Positions 29,674 to 40,173 are shown, counted from the stretch's first letter. The stretch: DNA of 64,000 nt from Cellulosimicrobium terreum (GCA_014803435.1 JACYFD010000003.1:572159-636158), one strand, 5' to 3'. Numbers and translations are program-made. Notes: a model not told the origin generated them from the letters alone.

Positions 29674-30321
29674 TCAGGCGGGCGGAGGCTCCGCTGCCGG
29701 GCCGTGGGGGCGGACGGGCGTGCCGTCGGCACGGACCATGAGGGACAGCGCGTACTCGGCGAGAGCGTGGAAGCTGCGGATCGCGGTCTCGTCGTCCTGC
29801 TCGACGAGCCAGGCGATCTCGATGCCGTCGATGTATCCGGCGACGATGCGGCACAGGAAGTCCATGTCGAGGACGTAGGTCACCTCCGCGCGGCGCGCCA
29901 CCTCCTCGAGCACTCCTCGCGTCATCGCCCAGGTCTGCTCCAGGTGCGTGTGGGCGACCGTGCGCAGCGCGCGGCTGCGCACCCCCGCGGTGGCGAACTC
30001 GAAGGTCAGGAGGCGCATGTGCCGCCGTGGCGTGAGGCCCTCCCACAGGCCGTCCGCAGCGGCATGGGCCAGCGCGACGACGTCCCCGTCGTTCTCCAGC
30101 GAGGCCCGCACCGGCTCGGACGCGACGAGGGCGAGGCTGTTGCCCATCGCCTGGAGGAGCTCGTCCTTGTCCTCGAAGCAGTAGTGGACCACACCGAGCG
30201 ACACCCCGGCCTCGGCCGCGACACCGCGGATCGTGACGGCCTCGACACCCTCGCGGACAGCGATGGTCATGGCCGCGTCGACGAGCTGGACCCGCCGCTC
30301 CTCGACAGACATTCGGTTCAT
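29674..30321 (-). CDS. TetR/AcrR family transcriptional regulator
   Basis: A 215-residue repressor. The N-terminal helix-turn-helix (about 20-50: VTIRGVAAEAGVSLGVVHYCFEDKDELL) is typical, followed by a BetI-like C-terminal ligand domain. The target is unknown; the divergent lipoprotein gene (start 30442, 120 bases away) is the nearest candidate. The start is ATG 30321; a second ATG lies at 30312. The 50 bases between its stop and the lactone oxidase stop hold the 12-bp palindrome GCTGCCGGCAGC. Confidence 0.9.
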   Translation of the reverse strand: MNRMSVEERRVQLVDAAMTIAVREGVEAVTIRGVAAEAGVSLGVVHYCFEDKDELLQAMGNSLALVASEPVRASLENDGDVVALAHAAADGLWEGLTPRRHMRLLTFEFATAGVRSRALRTVAHTHLEQTWAMTRGVLEEVARRAEVTYVLDMDFLCRIVAGYIDGIEIAWLVEQDDETAIRSFHALAEYALSLMVRADGTPVRPHGPAAEPPPA

Positions 30322-30441
30322 GTGTGGCTCATCCCGTCGCGTAGCTCCTGGGAAGGTCGACGACGCCCGCCGCGTTCCCGCGATCGTACTGGTGACAGGC
30401 GCACGTGGCACGCCGGTGCCCCGACGGTGGACAATCGTCCC

Positions 30442-31044
30442 GTGACCGCCCGAACCCCCCGACGTCCCCGCCCTCGCCCCGGGCGCGCGACCGGACCCGC
30501 GGGGACGACCGCCGTCGGGTCGCTCGCGCTCCTGGTCGTCCTCGCGGGCTGCACGACGGCAGACGCCGCGCCCGACGACACGGCGAGCGCCACGACCGCC
30601 GAGGTCCCCGGCCTGCCCGTGACGCTCACCGTCCCCGCCGGCTGGGTGGACCTCTCCCGCGACGGCGCGTTCGTCGTGGCGGCGCCGGACGAGGGCTCGG
30701 CCGTGGTGCGGTCGAACGTCGTGGTGACGGGCGAGCTGTCCGCCGAGAGCATCGAGGACGCGGCGACGGACACCACCCGGTACGCCGAGGGACTCGACGG
30801 GTGGCAGCCGGGGTCCGGTGCGCCCGAGCCCGTCACCGTCGCGGGTGCTCCCGCGGTGCGCGTCGACGGGACGTACGACGCGGACGGGACCCTGGTCGCG
30901 CAGGAGATCGTGGTCCTGGAGACCGGGACGGGCAGCGACCGGTGGGTCGTCCGGTTCACGACGACGGCCGCGGCGGACGACCTGGACGCGGCGACGCAGG
31001 TCGGCGACGTGCTCGAGAGCGTCGCCCTCACGCCGGGTCGCTGA
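30442..31044 (+). CDS. Lipoprotein, LpqN/LpqT-like
   Basis: A 200-residue lipoprotein with an Arg/Pro-rich start, a hydrophobic signal and a lipobox LAGC (about residue 36), then a globular domain beginning [16 protein letters not shown], which resembles the mycobacterial LpqN/LpqT fold (tentative). GACAAT (30430-30435) lies six bases before GTG 30442, a leaderless layout. Its 3' end overlaps the convergent ispF gene by 17 bases. Confidence 0.78.
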   Translation: MTARTPRRPRPRPGRATGPAGTTAVGSLALLVVLAGCTTADAAPDDTASATTAEVPGLPVTLTVPAGWVDLSRDGAFVVAAPDEGSAVVRSNVVVTGELSAESIEDAATDTTRYAEGLDGWQPGSGAPEPVTVAGAPAVRVDGTYDADGTLVAQEIVVLETGTGSDRWVVRFTTTAAADDLDAATQVGDVLESVALTPGR

Positions 31045-31579
31045 CGGGGACGACGAGCGCGGTCGCCAGCGCGGCGACGCCCTCTCCCCGACCGGTGAGC
31101 CCGAGGGCGTCGGTCGTCGTCGCCGTCAGCGACACGGGTGCGCCCGCAGCCTCGGTCAGCACCGCCTCCGCCTCCGCGCGGCGGCTGCCGACCCGGGGCC
31201 GGTTGCCGATCACCTGGACCGCCACGTTCCCGATCTCGAACCCGGCGGCACGCACCCGTGCCGCCGCCTCGGCCAGGAGCACGGCGCCGCTCGCGCCGGA
31301 CCAGCGCGGTTCGCTCGTCCCGAAGTGCGAGCCGAGGTCGCCGATCCCCGCGGCGGAGAACAGCGCGTCCGCCGCGGCGTGCGCGACGACGTCGCCGTCG
31401 GAGTGGCCCGCCAAGCCCGGCTCGCCCGGCCAGGACAGCCCCCCGAGCCACAGCGGGCGGAGGTCCTCCCCGGTGGCGTAGGCATGGACGTCGACGCCGA
31501 TCCCGGTGCGGGGCAGCGTCACCCCGGCGAGTCGAGGTGTCCTGCGCGTCTCCGGCGCCCCCGTGACGTCGTCGGTCAT
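31028..31579 (-). CDS. ispF: 2-C-methyl-D-erythritol 2,4-cyclodiphosphate synthase
   Basis: Fifth step of the MEP isoprenoid pathway. The 183-residue protein has the zinc-binding GIGVDVHAY and [13 protein letters not shown] segments and the C-terminal [17 protein letters not shown]. The N-terminus is about 20 residues longer than usual. Its ATG overlaps the ispD stop by four bases (ATGA), giving a coupled ispD-ispF pair, and its 3' end overlaps the convergent lipoprotein gene. Confidence 0.95.
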   Translation of the reverse strand: MTDDVTGAPETRRTPRLAGVTLPRTGIGVDVHAYATGEDLRPLWLGGLSWPGEPGLAGHSDGDVVAHAAADALFSAAGIGDLGSHFGTSEPRWSGASGAVLLAEAAARVRAAGFEIGNVAVQVIGNRPRVGSRRAEAEAVLTEAAGAPVSLTATTTDALGLTGRGEGVAALATALVVPVSDPA

Positions 31580-32337
31580 CGGCCTTCCTCCAGGGTGAGC
31601 GCGGCGACCCGGAGGTCGTGCGCGGTGGTGATCTTCGCGGCCGCGACGTCGCCCGGCACGACGTGGACGGGCTCCCCGAGCGCCTCGACGAGACCGGCGT
31701 CGTCCGACGCCGCGGACGACTCGTGGGCCGCCCCGAGCGCCGCTGCGGCGTGCGCCCGCTCCAGGAGCTCGCGGTCGAACCCCTGCGGCGTCTGGACCGC
31801 CCGCAGCACCGTACGGTCGACGGTCGCCTCGACCCGTTCCGGGTCACCGTCCGGGCCGGCGGCGCGCACTGCGGTGACACGCTTGATCGTGTCGGTCACC
31901 GCGAGCCCCGGGACGACGGCGCGACGGCCCCCGCGGACGGCGTCGACCACGCGGCGCACGAGGTCGGGCGGGGCCAGGGGGCGGGCGGCGTCGTGGACCA
32001 GGACGACGTCCACGTCCCCGACGACGGACGGCGCGAGCCCCCGGTCGTCGAGACCCGCCCGCAGCCCGGCGGCGACCGACGCCTGCCGCGTCGCACCGCC
32101 CTCGACGACGCGCACCGGGACGTCCACGTCGCTCGTCTCGCGCAGGAGTCGAGCGACGTCGTCGACGTGCCCCGGCGGTGCGGTCACGACGAGCGCGTCG
32201 ACCACACCCGCGGAGCACAGCCGCCGGGCCGCGTGCACGACGAGGGGCTGCCCGGCGAGCTCGACCAGGGCCTTCGGCAGCGCATGGCCGAGCCGGGTGC
32301 CGGAACCGGCAGCGGTGAGGACGGCGAGGGTGGGCAC
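31576..32337 (-). CDS. ispD: 2-C-methyl-D-erythritol 4-phosphate cytidylyltransferase
   Basis: Third step of the MEP pathway, transferring CMP from CTP. The 253-residue protein begins with the nucleotidyltransferase motif [11 protein letters not shown] and ALPKAL, with [10 protein letters not shown] and AVQTPQGF further on. TACGGT (32349-32344, minus) is six bases before GTG 32337, which fixes this start; GTG 32343 and an ATG at 32385 are in-frame alternatives. ispF follows in an overlapping pair. Confidence 0.94.
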   Translation of the reverse strand: MPTLAVLTAAGSGTRLGHALPKALVELAGQPLVVHAARRLCSAGVVDALVVTAPPGHVDDVARLLRETSDVDVPVRVVEGGATRQASVAAGLRAGLDDRGLAPSVVGDVDVVLVHDAARPLAPPDLVRRVVDAVRGGRRAVVPGLAVTDTIKRVTAVRAAGPDGDPERVEATVDRTVLRAVQTPQGFDRELLERAHAAAALGAAHESSAASDDAGLVEALGEPVHVVPGDVAAAKITTAHDLRVAALTLEEGR

Positions 32338-32369
32338 GGGCACACCGTAACCGTTCCGGGACGACCACG

Positions 32370-32408
32370 ACGACGGGGGCGCCACCCGGTGGGTGACGCC
32401 CCCGTCGT
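32370..32408. terminator. Terminator between carD and ispD
   Basis: ACGACGGGGGCG (32370-32381) pairs perfectly with 32397-32408; inside it CACCC (32383-32387) pairs with GGGTG (32391-32395). It separates carD from the ispD promoter. Confidence 0.85.
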
Positions 32409-32436
32409 GGGGTTCCTGGAGATCAGAACGCGTGGA

Positions 32437-32919
32437 TCAGGACGCGAGGACCTCGTCGAGGATCGCCTCGGCCCGCTCCTCCTCGGTGTGCTCGGCGAGC
32501 GCGAGCTCCGAGACGAGGATCTGCCGAGCCTTGGCGAGCATGCGCTTCTCGCCGGCCGACAGCCCACGGTCCGCGTCGCGGCGCGAGAGGTCGCGGACGA
32601 CCTCGGCGACCTTGATCACGTCGCCGGAGGCGAGCTTCTCGAGGTTCGCCTTGTAGCGGCGCGACCAGTTGGTCGGCTCCTCGGTGTATGGTGCCCGCAA
32701 CACCTCGAAGACGCGGTCCAGACCTTCCTGGCCGACGACGTCACGAACGCCGACGAGGTCGACGTTCTCGGCTGGGACTTCGATGGTCAGGTCGCCCTGG
32801 GCGACCTTGAGCTTGAGGTAGATCTTGTCCTCTCCGCGGATCGTGCGCGTCTTGATCTCCTCGATCAGTGCGGCGCCGTGGTGCGGGTAGACAACGGTCT
32901 CGCCTACTGTGAACGTCAT
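32437..32919 (-). CDS. carD: CarD-type RNA polymerase-binding regulator
   Basis: A 160-residue protein that binds the RNA polymerase beta subunit and stabilises open promoter complexes, essential in mycobacteria. The N-terminal RNAP-interaction Tudor-like domain ([20 protein letters not shown]) and the helical C-terminal DNA-binding part with the conserved Trp ([18 protein letters not shown]) are intact. GGGGA precedes the ATG at 32917-32919; a TAAGGT -10 (32953-32948, minus) predicts a short leader of about 20 bases. Confidence 0.96.
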   Translation of the reverse strand: MTFTVGETVVYPHHGAALIEEIKTRTIRGEDKIYLKLKVAQGDLTIEVPAENVDLVGVRDVVGQEGLDRVFEVLRAPYTEEPTNWSRRYKANLEKLASGDVIKVAEVVRDLSRRDADRGLSAGEKRMLAKARQILVSELALAEHTEEERAEAILDEVLAS

Positions 32920-33316
32920 CTGCAGATGTCCCCTTTCGCGGAGGTCCACCTTACCACGGGAAACGGCGGAATCCTGCGCCCCGTGCCCTCCGCATGACAG
33001 GCCTGCGCACGCATCGCCGCAGGTCAGGGGCTCACGGCGCGACGCACCGAGATCGTCGAACCTGCTCCGTCCGCACCTCCGACCGGCTCTGCCCGGACTC
33101 CCCGGGTGCGCACGGGCACCCGGGACCGTCCAGACCTGTTCACACCTCCTCCACACCGCAGGAGGCCCGGTGTGACGTTGGACGCGCGACGGCGAAGGCG
33201 ACGTCGCCGAGGCAGGACGGGCCCCGGAACGACTAGGCTGGGGCCGGTGCACCCGGGGTCCCGCCCCCGCGCGCGCCACCCTCGAGCCTGCATGCCCGCA
33301 CGACCTTGGAGAGCAC
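32920..33316. promoter_or_regulatory. Intergenic region with divergent promoters of carD and a lipoprotein gene
   Basis: The 397 bases hold a TAAGGT -10 for carD (32953-32948, minus) and a TAGGCT -10 for the lipoprotein gene (33234-33239, plus). No convincing gene, tRNA or strong hairpin was seen in the rest. Confidence 0.45.
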
Positions 33317-33799
33317 GTGACCCGCACCCCGACCAGCCGAGCAGCCCGGACCCTGCGGTTCTGGGCGGTCCCCGTCGTCGTCGCGAGCGTCGCCGCCACC
33401 GCCGCGTGCGCACCCGCGACGACCACCAAGCCCTATGCACCGTCCGACGGGATCCGGGTGGACCTCACCGACGACGTCCGCGGCCTGAACCTCATGGTCG
33501 TCAGCGTGGGCGAGGGGGAGCCCGGGAACCTGGTCGGCGCGTTCTCCAACGACAGCACCGAGGACGTCGACGTCCAGGTGGCCCCGGAGGGCGGCGCGGC
33601 GCTGCAGGTGCCGGTCGCCGCGGGCGGGGCCGTCTACCTCGGGAGCGAGGACGGTTTCGCGGCCACGTTCGGCAGCGTCGACGTCCCGCCCGGCGCCGTG
33701 CTCCCGGTGACCATCGAGCTGAGCACCGGTGAGTCCGCGGCGGTCTCGCTCCCCGTGCTCGACGGCACGCTCGAGGAGTACGCCGAGCTGCTCCCCTGA
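33317..33799 (+). CDS. Hypothetical lipoprotein
   Basis: A 160-residue exported lipoprotein (signal [17 protein letters not shown], lipid-bearing Cys at about 31) with a beta-rich domain ([22 protein letters not shown], then a closing [10 protein letters not shown] segment). The pattern recalls Greek-key, LpqE- or copper-chaperone-like lipoproteins that often sit beside carD, but I cannot assign a function. GTG 33317 with GGAGAG just upstream. A strong terminator shared with the convergent pstB follows. Confidence 0.75.
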   Translation: MTRTPTSRAARTLRFWAVPVVVASVAATAACAPATTTKPYAPSDGIRVDLTDDVRGLNLMVVSVGEGEPGNLVGAFSNDSTEDVDVQVAPEGGAALQVPVAAGGAVYLGSEDGFAATFGSVDVPPGAVLPVTIELSTGESAAVSLPVLDGTLEEYAELLP

Positions 33800-33822
33800 C
33801 GGACCGGGGACTCGCACGACGA

Positions 33823-33877
33823 CGAGCACGGGGTCGGTCCCGCCATCCGAGGGACGACGGGACCGACCCCGTGCTCG
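33823..33877. terminator. Bidirectional terminator, 20-bp perfect stem
   Basis: CGAGCACGGGGTCGGTCCCG (33823-33842) pairs perfectly with 33858-33877 across a 15-base loop, between the convergent lipoprotein gene and pstB. Confidence 0.92.
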
Positions 33878-33917
33878 ACTGCGAGAGAGAGCTCGTGCTC
33901 GATCGCGAGTCGCCGGC

Positions 33918-34697
33918 TCAGCCGAACCGGCCCGAGATGTAGTCCTCGGTCGACTGCTGGGACGGGGACGAGAACATCGTCGCGGTGTCGTCCATCTCGA
34001 TCAGACGGCCCGGCTTGCCCGTGCCCGCGATGTTGAAGAACGCGGTCCGGTCGCTCACGCGCGCGGCCTGCTGCATGTTGTGCGTGACGATGACGATCGT
34101 GTACTCGTCCTTGAGCTCGGCGACGAGGTCCTCGATCGCGAGCGTCGAGATCGGGTCGAGCGCGGAGCAGGGCTCGTCCATGAGGAGCACCTGGGGCCGG
34201 ACGGCGATCGCGCGCGCGATGCACAGCCGCTGCTGCTGACCGCCGGACAGCCCGGACCCGGGCCGGTCGAGGCGGTCCTTGACCTCGTTCCACAGGTTCG
34301 CGCCGCGCAGGGAGGACTCCACGAGGTCCGCGGCGTCGGACTTGGAGATCCGCTTGTTGTTGAGCTTGACCCCGGCGAGGACGTTCTCCTTGATCGACAT
34401 CGTGGGGAACGGGTTCGGCCGCTGGAAGACCATGCCGACCTGTCGCCGCACGGCGACCGGGTCCACGTCGTTGCCGTAGAGGTCGACCCCCTCCATCTCG
34501 ACGGTCCCCTCGACGTGCGCACCCGGGATCACCTCGTGCATGCGGTTGAGGGTGCGCAGGAAGGTCGACTTGCCGCAGCCCGACGGCCCGATGAAGGCGG
34601 TCACGGACTTCGGCTCGATCGTCATGCCGACGTCCTGCACGGCGAGGAAGTCGCCGTAGTAGATGTTGAGGTCCTTGACGTCGATGCGCTGTGCCAT
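33918..34697 (-). CDS. pstB: Phosphate ABC transporter ATP-binding protein
   Basis: Energises high-affinity phosphate import. The 259-residue ATPase has Walker [10 protein letters not shown], the PstB-typical FQRPNPFP Q-loop, signature LSGGQQQR and Walker [12 protein letters not shown]. Last gene of the pstSCAB operon; ATG 34697 is 23 bases after the pstA stop. Confidence 0.98.
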   Translation of the reverse strand: MAQRIDVKDLNIYYGDFLAVQDVGMTIEPKSVTAFIGPSGCGKSTFLRTLNRMHEVIPGAHVEGTVEMEGVDLYGNDVDPVAVRRQVGMVFQRPNPFPTMSIKENVLAGVKLNNKRISKSDAADLVESSLRGANLWNEVKDRLDRPGSGLSGGQQQRLCIARAIAVRPQVLLMDEPCSALDPISTLAIEDLVAELKDEYTIVIVTHNMQQAARVSDRTAFFNIAGTGKPGRLIEMDDTATMFSSPSQQSTEDYISGRFG

Positions 34698-34720
34698 CGG
34701 ATGTGTCCTGTTCTCGCGGT

Positions 34721-35695
34721 CTATCGAAGGGTCTTGGGCGCGAACCAGCGGGTCACGAGGCGACCCACGAGGTTGAGCAGCATGACGATGAGGATCAGCG
34801 TCAGGGCGGCCGCCCAGGCCCGGTCGTAGTTGATGTCGGGGATGCACACGACGTCGGTGACGTTGCTGCACGGGACGAGGCCTTGGCTGTACTGCCGGTA
34901 CACGTACACCGGGAGCGTCATCATGCGGCCCTCGAAGAGGTTGCCGTTGATGGAGTCGACGACGCCGACCGTGATGAGCAGCGGCGCGGTCTCGCCGATC
35001 ACGCGGGCGACGGCGAGCATGATGCCGGTGGTGATGCCGGCGACCGACGTGCGGAGCACGACCCGCAGCACGGTCAGCCACTTGGGCACCCCGAGCGCGT
35101 AGGCGGCCTCCCGCAGCTCGTTCGGCACCAGCCGCAGCATCTCCTCGCACGAGCGGACCACGACGGGGATCATGAGCACGGAGAGCGCGACGGAACCCAC
35201 GATGCCCATGCGCACGCCGGGGCCGAAGAAGACCGCGAAGAGCGCGTAGGCGAAGAGGCCGGCGACGATCGACGGGATGCCGGTCATGACGTCGACGAAG
35301 AACGTGACCCAGCGCGCGAGGGCGCCGCGACCGTACTCGACGAGGTAGATGGCCGTGAGCAGCCCGATCGGGACCGAGATCACCGCGGCACCGAGCGTGA
35401 TGAGCAGCGTCCCGAGGATCGCGTGGTAGATGCCGCCCGCGTCCATGCCGCCGAACACGCCGCGCATCGAGTGCGTGAGGAAGTAGGGGTCGAATCGCTC
35501 CATGCCGTTCGAGACGACCGTCCAGGCGACCGAGACGAGCGGGACCATCGCGAGCGCGAAGGCGCCCCACATCAGGAAGGTCATGACACGGTCGGTGCGG
35601 CGTCGGCGCGCGTCGGCGCCGCGCAGGAGGGACCGCACCGCGGCGGTGCGCTCGGGGTCGGGGGCAGGGCGGAGGTCCGCCGTCGTCGTGCTCAT
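34721..35695 (-). CDS. pstA: Phosphate ABC transporter permease PstA
   Basis: Membrane subunit of the Pst importer, 324 residues. After a 38-residue cytosolic lead come about six membrane helices and the binding-protein-dependent permease loop ([31 protein letters not shown]). Its start codon shares one base with the pstC stop (TGATG), so translation is coupled. An extracytoplasmic segment with two cysteines ([11 protein letters not shown]) precedes the last helix. Confidence 0.97.
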   Translation of the reverse strand: MSTTTADLRPAPDPERTAAVRSLLRGADARRRRTDRVMTFLMWGAFALAMVPLVSVAWTVVSNGMERFDPYFLTHSMRGVFGGMDAGGIYHAILGTLLITLGAAVISVPIGLLTAIYLVEYGRGALARWVTFFVDVMTGIPSIVAGLFAYALFAVFFGPGVRMGIVGSVALSVLMIPVVVRSCEEMLRLVPNELREAAYALGVPKWLTVLRVVLRTSVAGITTGIMLAVARVIGETAPLLITVGVVDSINGNLFEGRMMTLPVYVYRQYSQGLVPCSNVTDVVCIPDINYDRAWAAALTLILIVMLLNLVGRLVTRWFAPKTLR

Positions 35696-36732
35696 CAGTT
35701 CGCTCCCGAGAAGTCCTTGCGGCGCGCGACGATGGCGCGCGCGGCCATGTTCACGACCAGGGTGATGACGAACAGCGCCAGGCCTGTCGCGATCAGCGTG
35801 CTGACCCCGAGCGGGTTGGCCTCGGGGAAGTTCGCCGCGATGTTGGCCGCGATGGTCTGCTGCTGCCCGGCCTGGAGGATCTTGAAGCTGTACAGCACGC
35901 CGGGCGAGAGGATCATGAGGACCGCCATCGTCTCGCCGAGCGCGCGGCCGAGGCCGAGCATCGCGGCCGAGATCACACCGGAGCGGCCGAACGGCAGCAC
36001 CGCGGTGCGGATCATCTCCCACCGGGTCGCGCCGAGGGCGAGCGCGGCCTCCTCGTGCAGGCTCGGCGTCTGCAGGAACACCTCACGGCTGACCGCCGTG
36101 ATGATGGGCAGGATCATCACGGCCAGGACGAGCGCGACGGTCAGCAGCACGCGCCCGGTCGGCGAGGCGGGTCCGGCGAACAGCGGGATCCAGCCGAACG
36201 TGTCGGCGAGCCAGGACCAGACCGGGATCACCACGGGCGGGAGCACGAGCGAGCCCCACAGACCGTAGACGACGCTGGGGATCGCGGCGAGCAGGTCGAC
36301 CACGTAGCCCAGGGTCGACGCGAGGCGCCGCGGCGCGTAGTGCGAGATGAACAGCGCGATGCCCATCGCGACGGGCGTCGCGATGAGGAGCGCGAGCGCG
36401 GCGGCGAGCAGCGTGCCGAAGATGAGCGGACCGACGAACGCGAGGATCGACGAGTCGTCGGGGAACCAGGAGATCGTCTCGGCGAGCTCGTCCCCACCGG
36501 CGGTCAGCGCCGGCCACGCGCGGATGACGAGGAAGACCGCGACCGCGGCGAGCACGGCGAGGATGAGGGCACCCGCCGTCGTCGCCGTCCAGCGGAAGGC
36601 GCGGTTGGCGCCGCGGTCGGCCGCCCGGGTGCGACGGCGCGCGGCCGTGCTCCGTCGACGGCCCGGCCCGGCCGGGGCCGGGTCACCGCTCGGCGTCGGG
36701 CCGGCGGTCGTGGGGGAAGCTGTGCTGGTCAC
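35695..36732 (-). CDS. pstC: Phosphate ABC transporter permease PstC
   Basis: Second membrane subunit, 345 residues. A long Pro/Arg-rich cytosolic N-terminus (about 1-48) precedes six helices; the permease loop reads [31 protein letters not shown]. Starts 98 bases downstream of pstS. Confidence 0.97.
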   Translation of the reverse strand: MTSTASPTTAGPTPSGDPAPAGPGRRRSTAARRRTRAADRGANRAFRWTATTAGALILAVLAAVAVFLVIRAWPALTAGGDELAETISWFPDDSSILAFVGPLIFGTLLAAALALLIATPVAMGIALFISHYAPRRLASTLGYVVDLLAAIPSVVYGLWGSLVLPPVVIPVWSWLADTFGWIPLFAGPASPTGRVLLTVALVLAVMILPIITAVSREVFLQTPSLHEEAALALGATRWEMIRTAVLPFGRSGVISAAMLGLGRALGETMAVLMILSPGVLYSFKILQAGQQQTIAANIAANFPEANPLGVSTLIATGLALFVITLVVNMAARAIVARRKDFSGAN

Positions 36733-36830
36733 TCCTGCTCCTGATGGTGGCGGTTCGTCCTGCGTGGCTCGGGGCGGCAGGACCGGTGGTTCCGGTCCCG
36801 CCGCCCCCGCGGTGACGTGAGGTCAGCCGG

Positions 36831-37976
36831 TCAGCCGGCCGCTCCGACCGTGATCGCCTCGATCGCGGCGTGCACGTCGGTGCGCAGGTCCTCGGAGATC
36901 GGCGCGCTGCCGGCCGCCGACGCCGAGGCGGACTGGCCCTCGTCGCTCGAGATGTAGGTCAGGAACGCCTTGACCAGGTTGCCCTGCGCCTCGTCCTCGT
37001 AGCTCGAGCACGCGATGGCGTAGGAGACGAGCACGAGCGGGTAGGCGCCCGCCTCGGTGGTGGTGCGGTCCAGCTCGACCGCGATGTCGTGCTCGCCACG
37101 ACCCTCGACGCGCGGCGACGCGTCGACGACCTTGGCGGCCGCCTCCGGCGTGAAGGCGACCCACTCCTCGCCGACCTTGATGCTCGCGGTGCCGAGGTCG
37201 CCGGCCTTCGAGGCGTCGGCGTAGCCGATCGTGCCCTCGCCGCCCTGGACGGTCTGCACGACGCCGGACGTGCCCTGCGCGGACTCGCCGCCCTCGGTCG
37301 GCCAGTCACCGCTCGCCTCGTGCGGCCACGCGTCGGCCGCCGTCGCCGCGAGGTACTCGGTGAAGTTCTCCGTGGTGCCCGACTCGTCGGAGCGGTGCAC
37401 GGGGGTGATGTCGAGGTCCGGGAGGTCGGCGTCCGGGTTGTCGGCCGCGATCTCCTCGGCGTTCCACTTCGTGATCGCGCCGTCGAAGATGCCGGCGACG
37501 GTCGCCGGGGCGAGGTTGAGCTCGCCGAGGTCCGGGAGGTTGTAGATGATCGCGATCGGGCTCACGTAGACGGGGAGGTCGATGGCGCCGTCGGGTCCGC
37601 AGACCTCCTGCGACGACACGAGCTCGTCCTCGTCGAGGACGGCGTCCGAGCCGGCGAACGCGGTGCCGCCGCTCAGGAACTGCGTGCGGCCACCGCCGGA
37701 GCCGACGGGGTCGTAGTTGACGGTGACGTCGGGGTTCGCGCTCTGGAACCCGGCCCGCCACGCCTCCATCGCGGACTCCTGCGAGCTCGCGCCCGCACCG
37801 CTGAGCTCACCACTGAGGTCGCTCGCGGTCTCGGTCGAGCCGTCGGTGCCCGACTCCCCGCCGGCGTCGCCGACCGGGTCGTCGGACCCGCACGCGGCGA
37901 GGGAGAGGGCGAGCGCGCCGATGAAGACGGCGGATCCAGCACGGGAGAATCGGCTGAGCTTCACTCTTCGTTCCAT
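36831..37976 (-). CDS. pstS: Phosphate-binding lipoprotein PstS
   Basis: Captures inorganic phosphate outside the cell for PstCAB. The 381-residue protein has a lipobox LAAC (about 29), an acidic Gly/Ser/Thr linker and the phosphate-binding fold with GAGASSQ, DPVGSGGGRTQFLSGGTAFAGSD, RSDESGTTENF and EGTIGY motifs. ATG 37976 is used; GTG 37964 is also possible. A PHO-box-like repeat lies about 80 bases upstream. Confidence 0.97.
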   Translation of the reverse strand: MERRVKLSRFSRAGSAVFIGALALSLAACGSDDPVGDAGGESGTDGSTETASDLSGELSGAGASSQESAMEAWRAGFQSANPDVTVNYDPVGSGGGRTQFLSGGTAFAGSDAVLDEDELVSSQEVCGPDGAIDLPVYVSPIAIIYNLPDLGELNLAPATVAGIFDGAITKWNAEEIAADNPDADLPDLDITPVHRSDESGTTENFTEYLAATAADAWPHEASGDWPTEGGESAQGTSGVVQTVQGGEGTIGYADASKAGDLGTASIKVGEEWVAFTPEAAAKVVDASPRVEGRGEHDIAVELDRTTTEAGAYPLVLVSYAIACSSYEDEAQGNLVKAFLTYISSDEGQSASASAAGSAPISEDLRTDVHAAIEAITVGAAG

Positions 37977-38056
37977 CCTGTTCAAACGTCTCGTCGCACC
38001 AGCGAGCGCCGGTGACGAACCCGACGCTAAGAGCGCCACATGACGCGAGCGCCGAG

Positions 38057-38078
38057 CACGGGTGAACGAGGGATGAAC
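38057..38078 (-). promoter_or_regulatory. PHO box upstream of pstS
   Basis: On the minus strand two adjacent 11-base direct repeats, GTTCATCCCTC and GTTCACCCGTG, match the GTTCACC core of actinobacterial PhoP/RegX3 PHO boxes; a weaker third unit may precede them. A TAGCGT -10 (38029-38024) lies about 28 bases downstream, so the box sits just upstream of the -35 position, as for an activator. Confidence 0.8.
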
Positions 38079-38138
38079 AGTGCACAGACCTTCTGTAGCA
38101 GCCGCGACCAGCAGGCAGAGACCGCCGCGGGTGCCAGG

Positions 38139-38843
38139 TCAGCCCTGTGTGACGCCGTCCGCGATCTTGTAGCCGAGACCGCGCACGGTCAGCAGGAAGC
38201 GCGGGTTCGCGGGCTCCGGCTCGATCTTGGACCGGATCCGCTTCACGTGGACGTCGAGCGTCTTGGTGTCACCGACGTAGTCGGCACCCCAGACGCGGTC
38301 GATGAGCTGGCCGCGCGTCAGGACGCGCCCGGCGTTGCGCAGCAACAGCTCGAGGAGCTCGAACTCCTTGAGCGGGAACGGCACGACGTCGCCCCCGACG
38401 GACACGGTGTGCCGCTCGACGTCCATGCGGACGGACCCGACCTCGAGCGTCGGCTCGTCCGCGGGGTCCCCGACGCTCTCGGCACCCTTGCGCCGCAGGA
38501 CGGCCCGCACCCGGGCGAGCAGCTCGCGGAACGAGTACGGCTTGGTGACGTAGTCGTCCGCGCCGAGCTCGAGCCCCACGACCTTGTCGATCTCGGAGTC
38601 CTTGGCCGTCAGCATGATGACCGGCACGTCCCCGCGCTGACGCAGCTCACGGCACACCTCGGTGCCGCTGAGGCCCGGGAGCATGAGGTCGAGCAGCACG
38701 AGGTCCGCGCCGCCGTCGTCGTACACCGTGAGAGCGTCGGTCCCCGTGGCCGCCTCGACCACGTCGAACCCCTCGCGCCGCAGCTGGTACGCCAGCGGGT
38801 CGCGGTACGACTCCTCGTCCTCCACCACCAGGATGCGCGTCAC
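38139..38843 (-). CDS. regX3: Phosphate-response regulator, RegX3/PhoP type (OmpR family)
   Basis: A 234-residue response regulator. The receiver domain has acidic residues VVEDE, phospho-acceptor Asp52 (LLDLMLPG) and switch Lys (VTKPYS); the C-terminal winged helix (EFELLELLLRNAGRVLTRGQLIDRVWG, DVHVKRIRSKIE) binds DNA. Its GTG overlaps the kinase stop by four bases (GTGA). Together with the adjacent pst operon and PHO boxes this marks it as the phosphate-starvation regulator. The gene name could equally be phoP. Confidence 0.93.
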   Translation of the reverse strand: MTRILVVEDEESYRDPLAYQLRREGFDVVEAATGTDALTVYDDGGADLVLLDLMLPGLSGTEVCRELRQRGDVPVIMLTAKDSEIDKVVGLELGADDYVTKPYSFRELLARVRAVLRRKGAESVGDPADEPTLEVGSVRMDVERHTVSVGGDVVPFPLKEFELLELLLRNAGRVLTRGQLIDRVWGADYVGDTKTLDVHVKRIRSKIEPEPANPRFLLTVRGLGYKIADGVTQG

Positions 38844-40102
38844 GCGCCCACCTCCTCGTCCCGGGCCGTCGGCCCCTCGTGCGGGGCGCGCCCGGACGGG
38901 CCGCCCTCGTCGTCTGTCTGCTGCGTGCCCGGGGCCGTGCCGTCGACCGGGACGCCGGACCCCGTCCTGGCGGCCGCCGGGATGCGCAGCGTGAACGTGG
39001 AGCCGCGACCCGGCTCCGACCACATGGTGACCTCGCCGCCGTGGTCGGCGGCGACGTGCTTGACGATGCTCAGGCCGAGGCCCGTCCCGCCCGTGTCGCG
39101 CGAGCGCGCGGGGTCCACGCGGTAGAAGCGCTCGAAGACCCGGTCCTGGGCGTCCACCGCGATGCCGATCCCCTGGTCGACGACGGCGATCTCGACGAGG
39201 TCGCCGGTCCGGGTCACGCCGACGCCCACGCGCGTGTTCTCGCCCGAGTACGCGACCGCGTTGTCGAGCAGGTTGCGCACCGCGGTGACGAGCAGGTTGT
39301 GGTCGCCGTACACCGTCGCGTCGAGATCGCCGCCGGTGGTCAGCGTGATGCCCTTGCCCTGCGCGCGCGTGCGTGCCCGGTCGACGGCCTCCTCGACGAC
39401 GCCACGCACCGGCACGACGGTGATCTTCTGCAGCGCGCCGGCCACCTGGAGCCGGGAGAGCTCGATGATCTCCTGGACGAGCGCGGACAGCCGGGTCGCC
39501 TCCGACTGCATCCGGGCGGCGAACCGTCGGACGGCCACCGGGTCGTCGGCGGCGTCCTGGACCGTCTCCGCGAGGAGCGCCAGCGCGCCGACCGGCGTCT
39601 TCAGCTCGTGGGACACGTTGACGACGAAGTCACGGCGGATCGCCTCGACGCGCCGCGCCTCCGTGCGGTCCTCGGCCAGCACGAGCATGTGGTTGGGCCC
39701 GACCTGCGCGACCCGCACCTGGAGCAGGACGGTGCCGCGACCGACAGGTCCGCGTGGCAGCTCGAGCTCCTCGTCGCGGATCACGCCGTCCCGGTGCACG
39801 TCGTCGATGAGGTCGCGGATCGCGGGATGGGCGATCGCGTCGCCCCGCACGACCCCGAGCGCGTACGCGGGCGGGCTGGCCCGGACGACGTCGCCGTCGG
39901 CGTCGAGCACGACGGCCGCGGAGCGCAGGACCGCGAGCACGCGGACCAGTCCCTCGTCGAGAGGTGCGGGCTCCGGTGCCGGTGCCGACCGGCGCTGCCG
40001 GTCGCTCACACGGAACGCGATGGCGGCCACGACGCCGACGACCACCCCGACGATCCCGGCCAGCAGCGCCGTCGCGCCCTCGATCAGGTTCTCTCCTCCC
40101 AC
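38840..40102 (-). CDS. senX3: Phosphate-sensing histidine kinase, SenX3/PhoR type
   Basis: A 420-residue kinase with one clear N-terminal membrane segment (about 7-30), a PAS-like region (about 50-150), HisKA with phospho-acceptor His165 (NVSHELKTP) and HATPase with N box (RNLLDNAVAYS), G1 (DQGIGI) and G2 (TGGTGLGLSIVKH). The lack of a large extracellular loop agrees with indirect phosphate sensing through Pst/PhoU. TACGCT (40114-40109, minus) is six bases before GTG 40102 (leaderless layout). Disordered Gly/Pro-rich C-terminal tail. Confidence 0.94.
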   Translation of the reverse strand: MGGENLIEGATALLAGIVGVVVGVVAAIAFRVSDRQRRSAPAPEPAPLDEGLVRVLAVLRSAAVVLDADGDVVRASPPAYALGVVRGDAIAHPAIRDLIDDVHRDGVIRDEELELPRGPVGRGTVLLQVRVAQVGPNHMLVLAEDRTEARRVEAIRRDFVVNVSHELKTPVGALALLAETVQDAADDPVAVRRFAARMQSEATRLSALVQEIIELSRLQVAGALQKITVVPVRGVVEEAVDRARTRAQGKGITLTTGGDLDATVYGDHNLLVTAVRNLLDNAVAYSGENTRVGVGVTRTGDLVEIAVVDQGIGIAVDAQDRVFERFYRVDPARSRDTGGTGLGLSIVKHVAADHGGEVTMWSEPGRGSTFTLRIPAAARTGSGVPVDGTAPGTQQTDDEGGPSGRAPHEGPTARDEEVGA

Positions 40103-40173
40103 GCACCCAGCGTACGGTCGACCGGCGGCGGTGCCGGACGTCCCGGGCTCCAGGGCCCCTCGGACCGACAACT

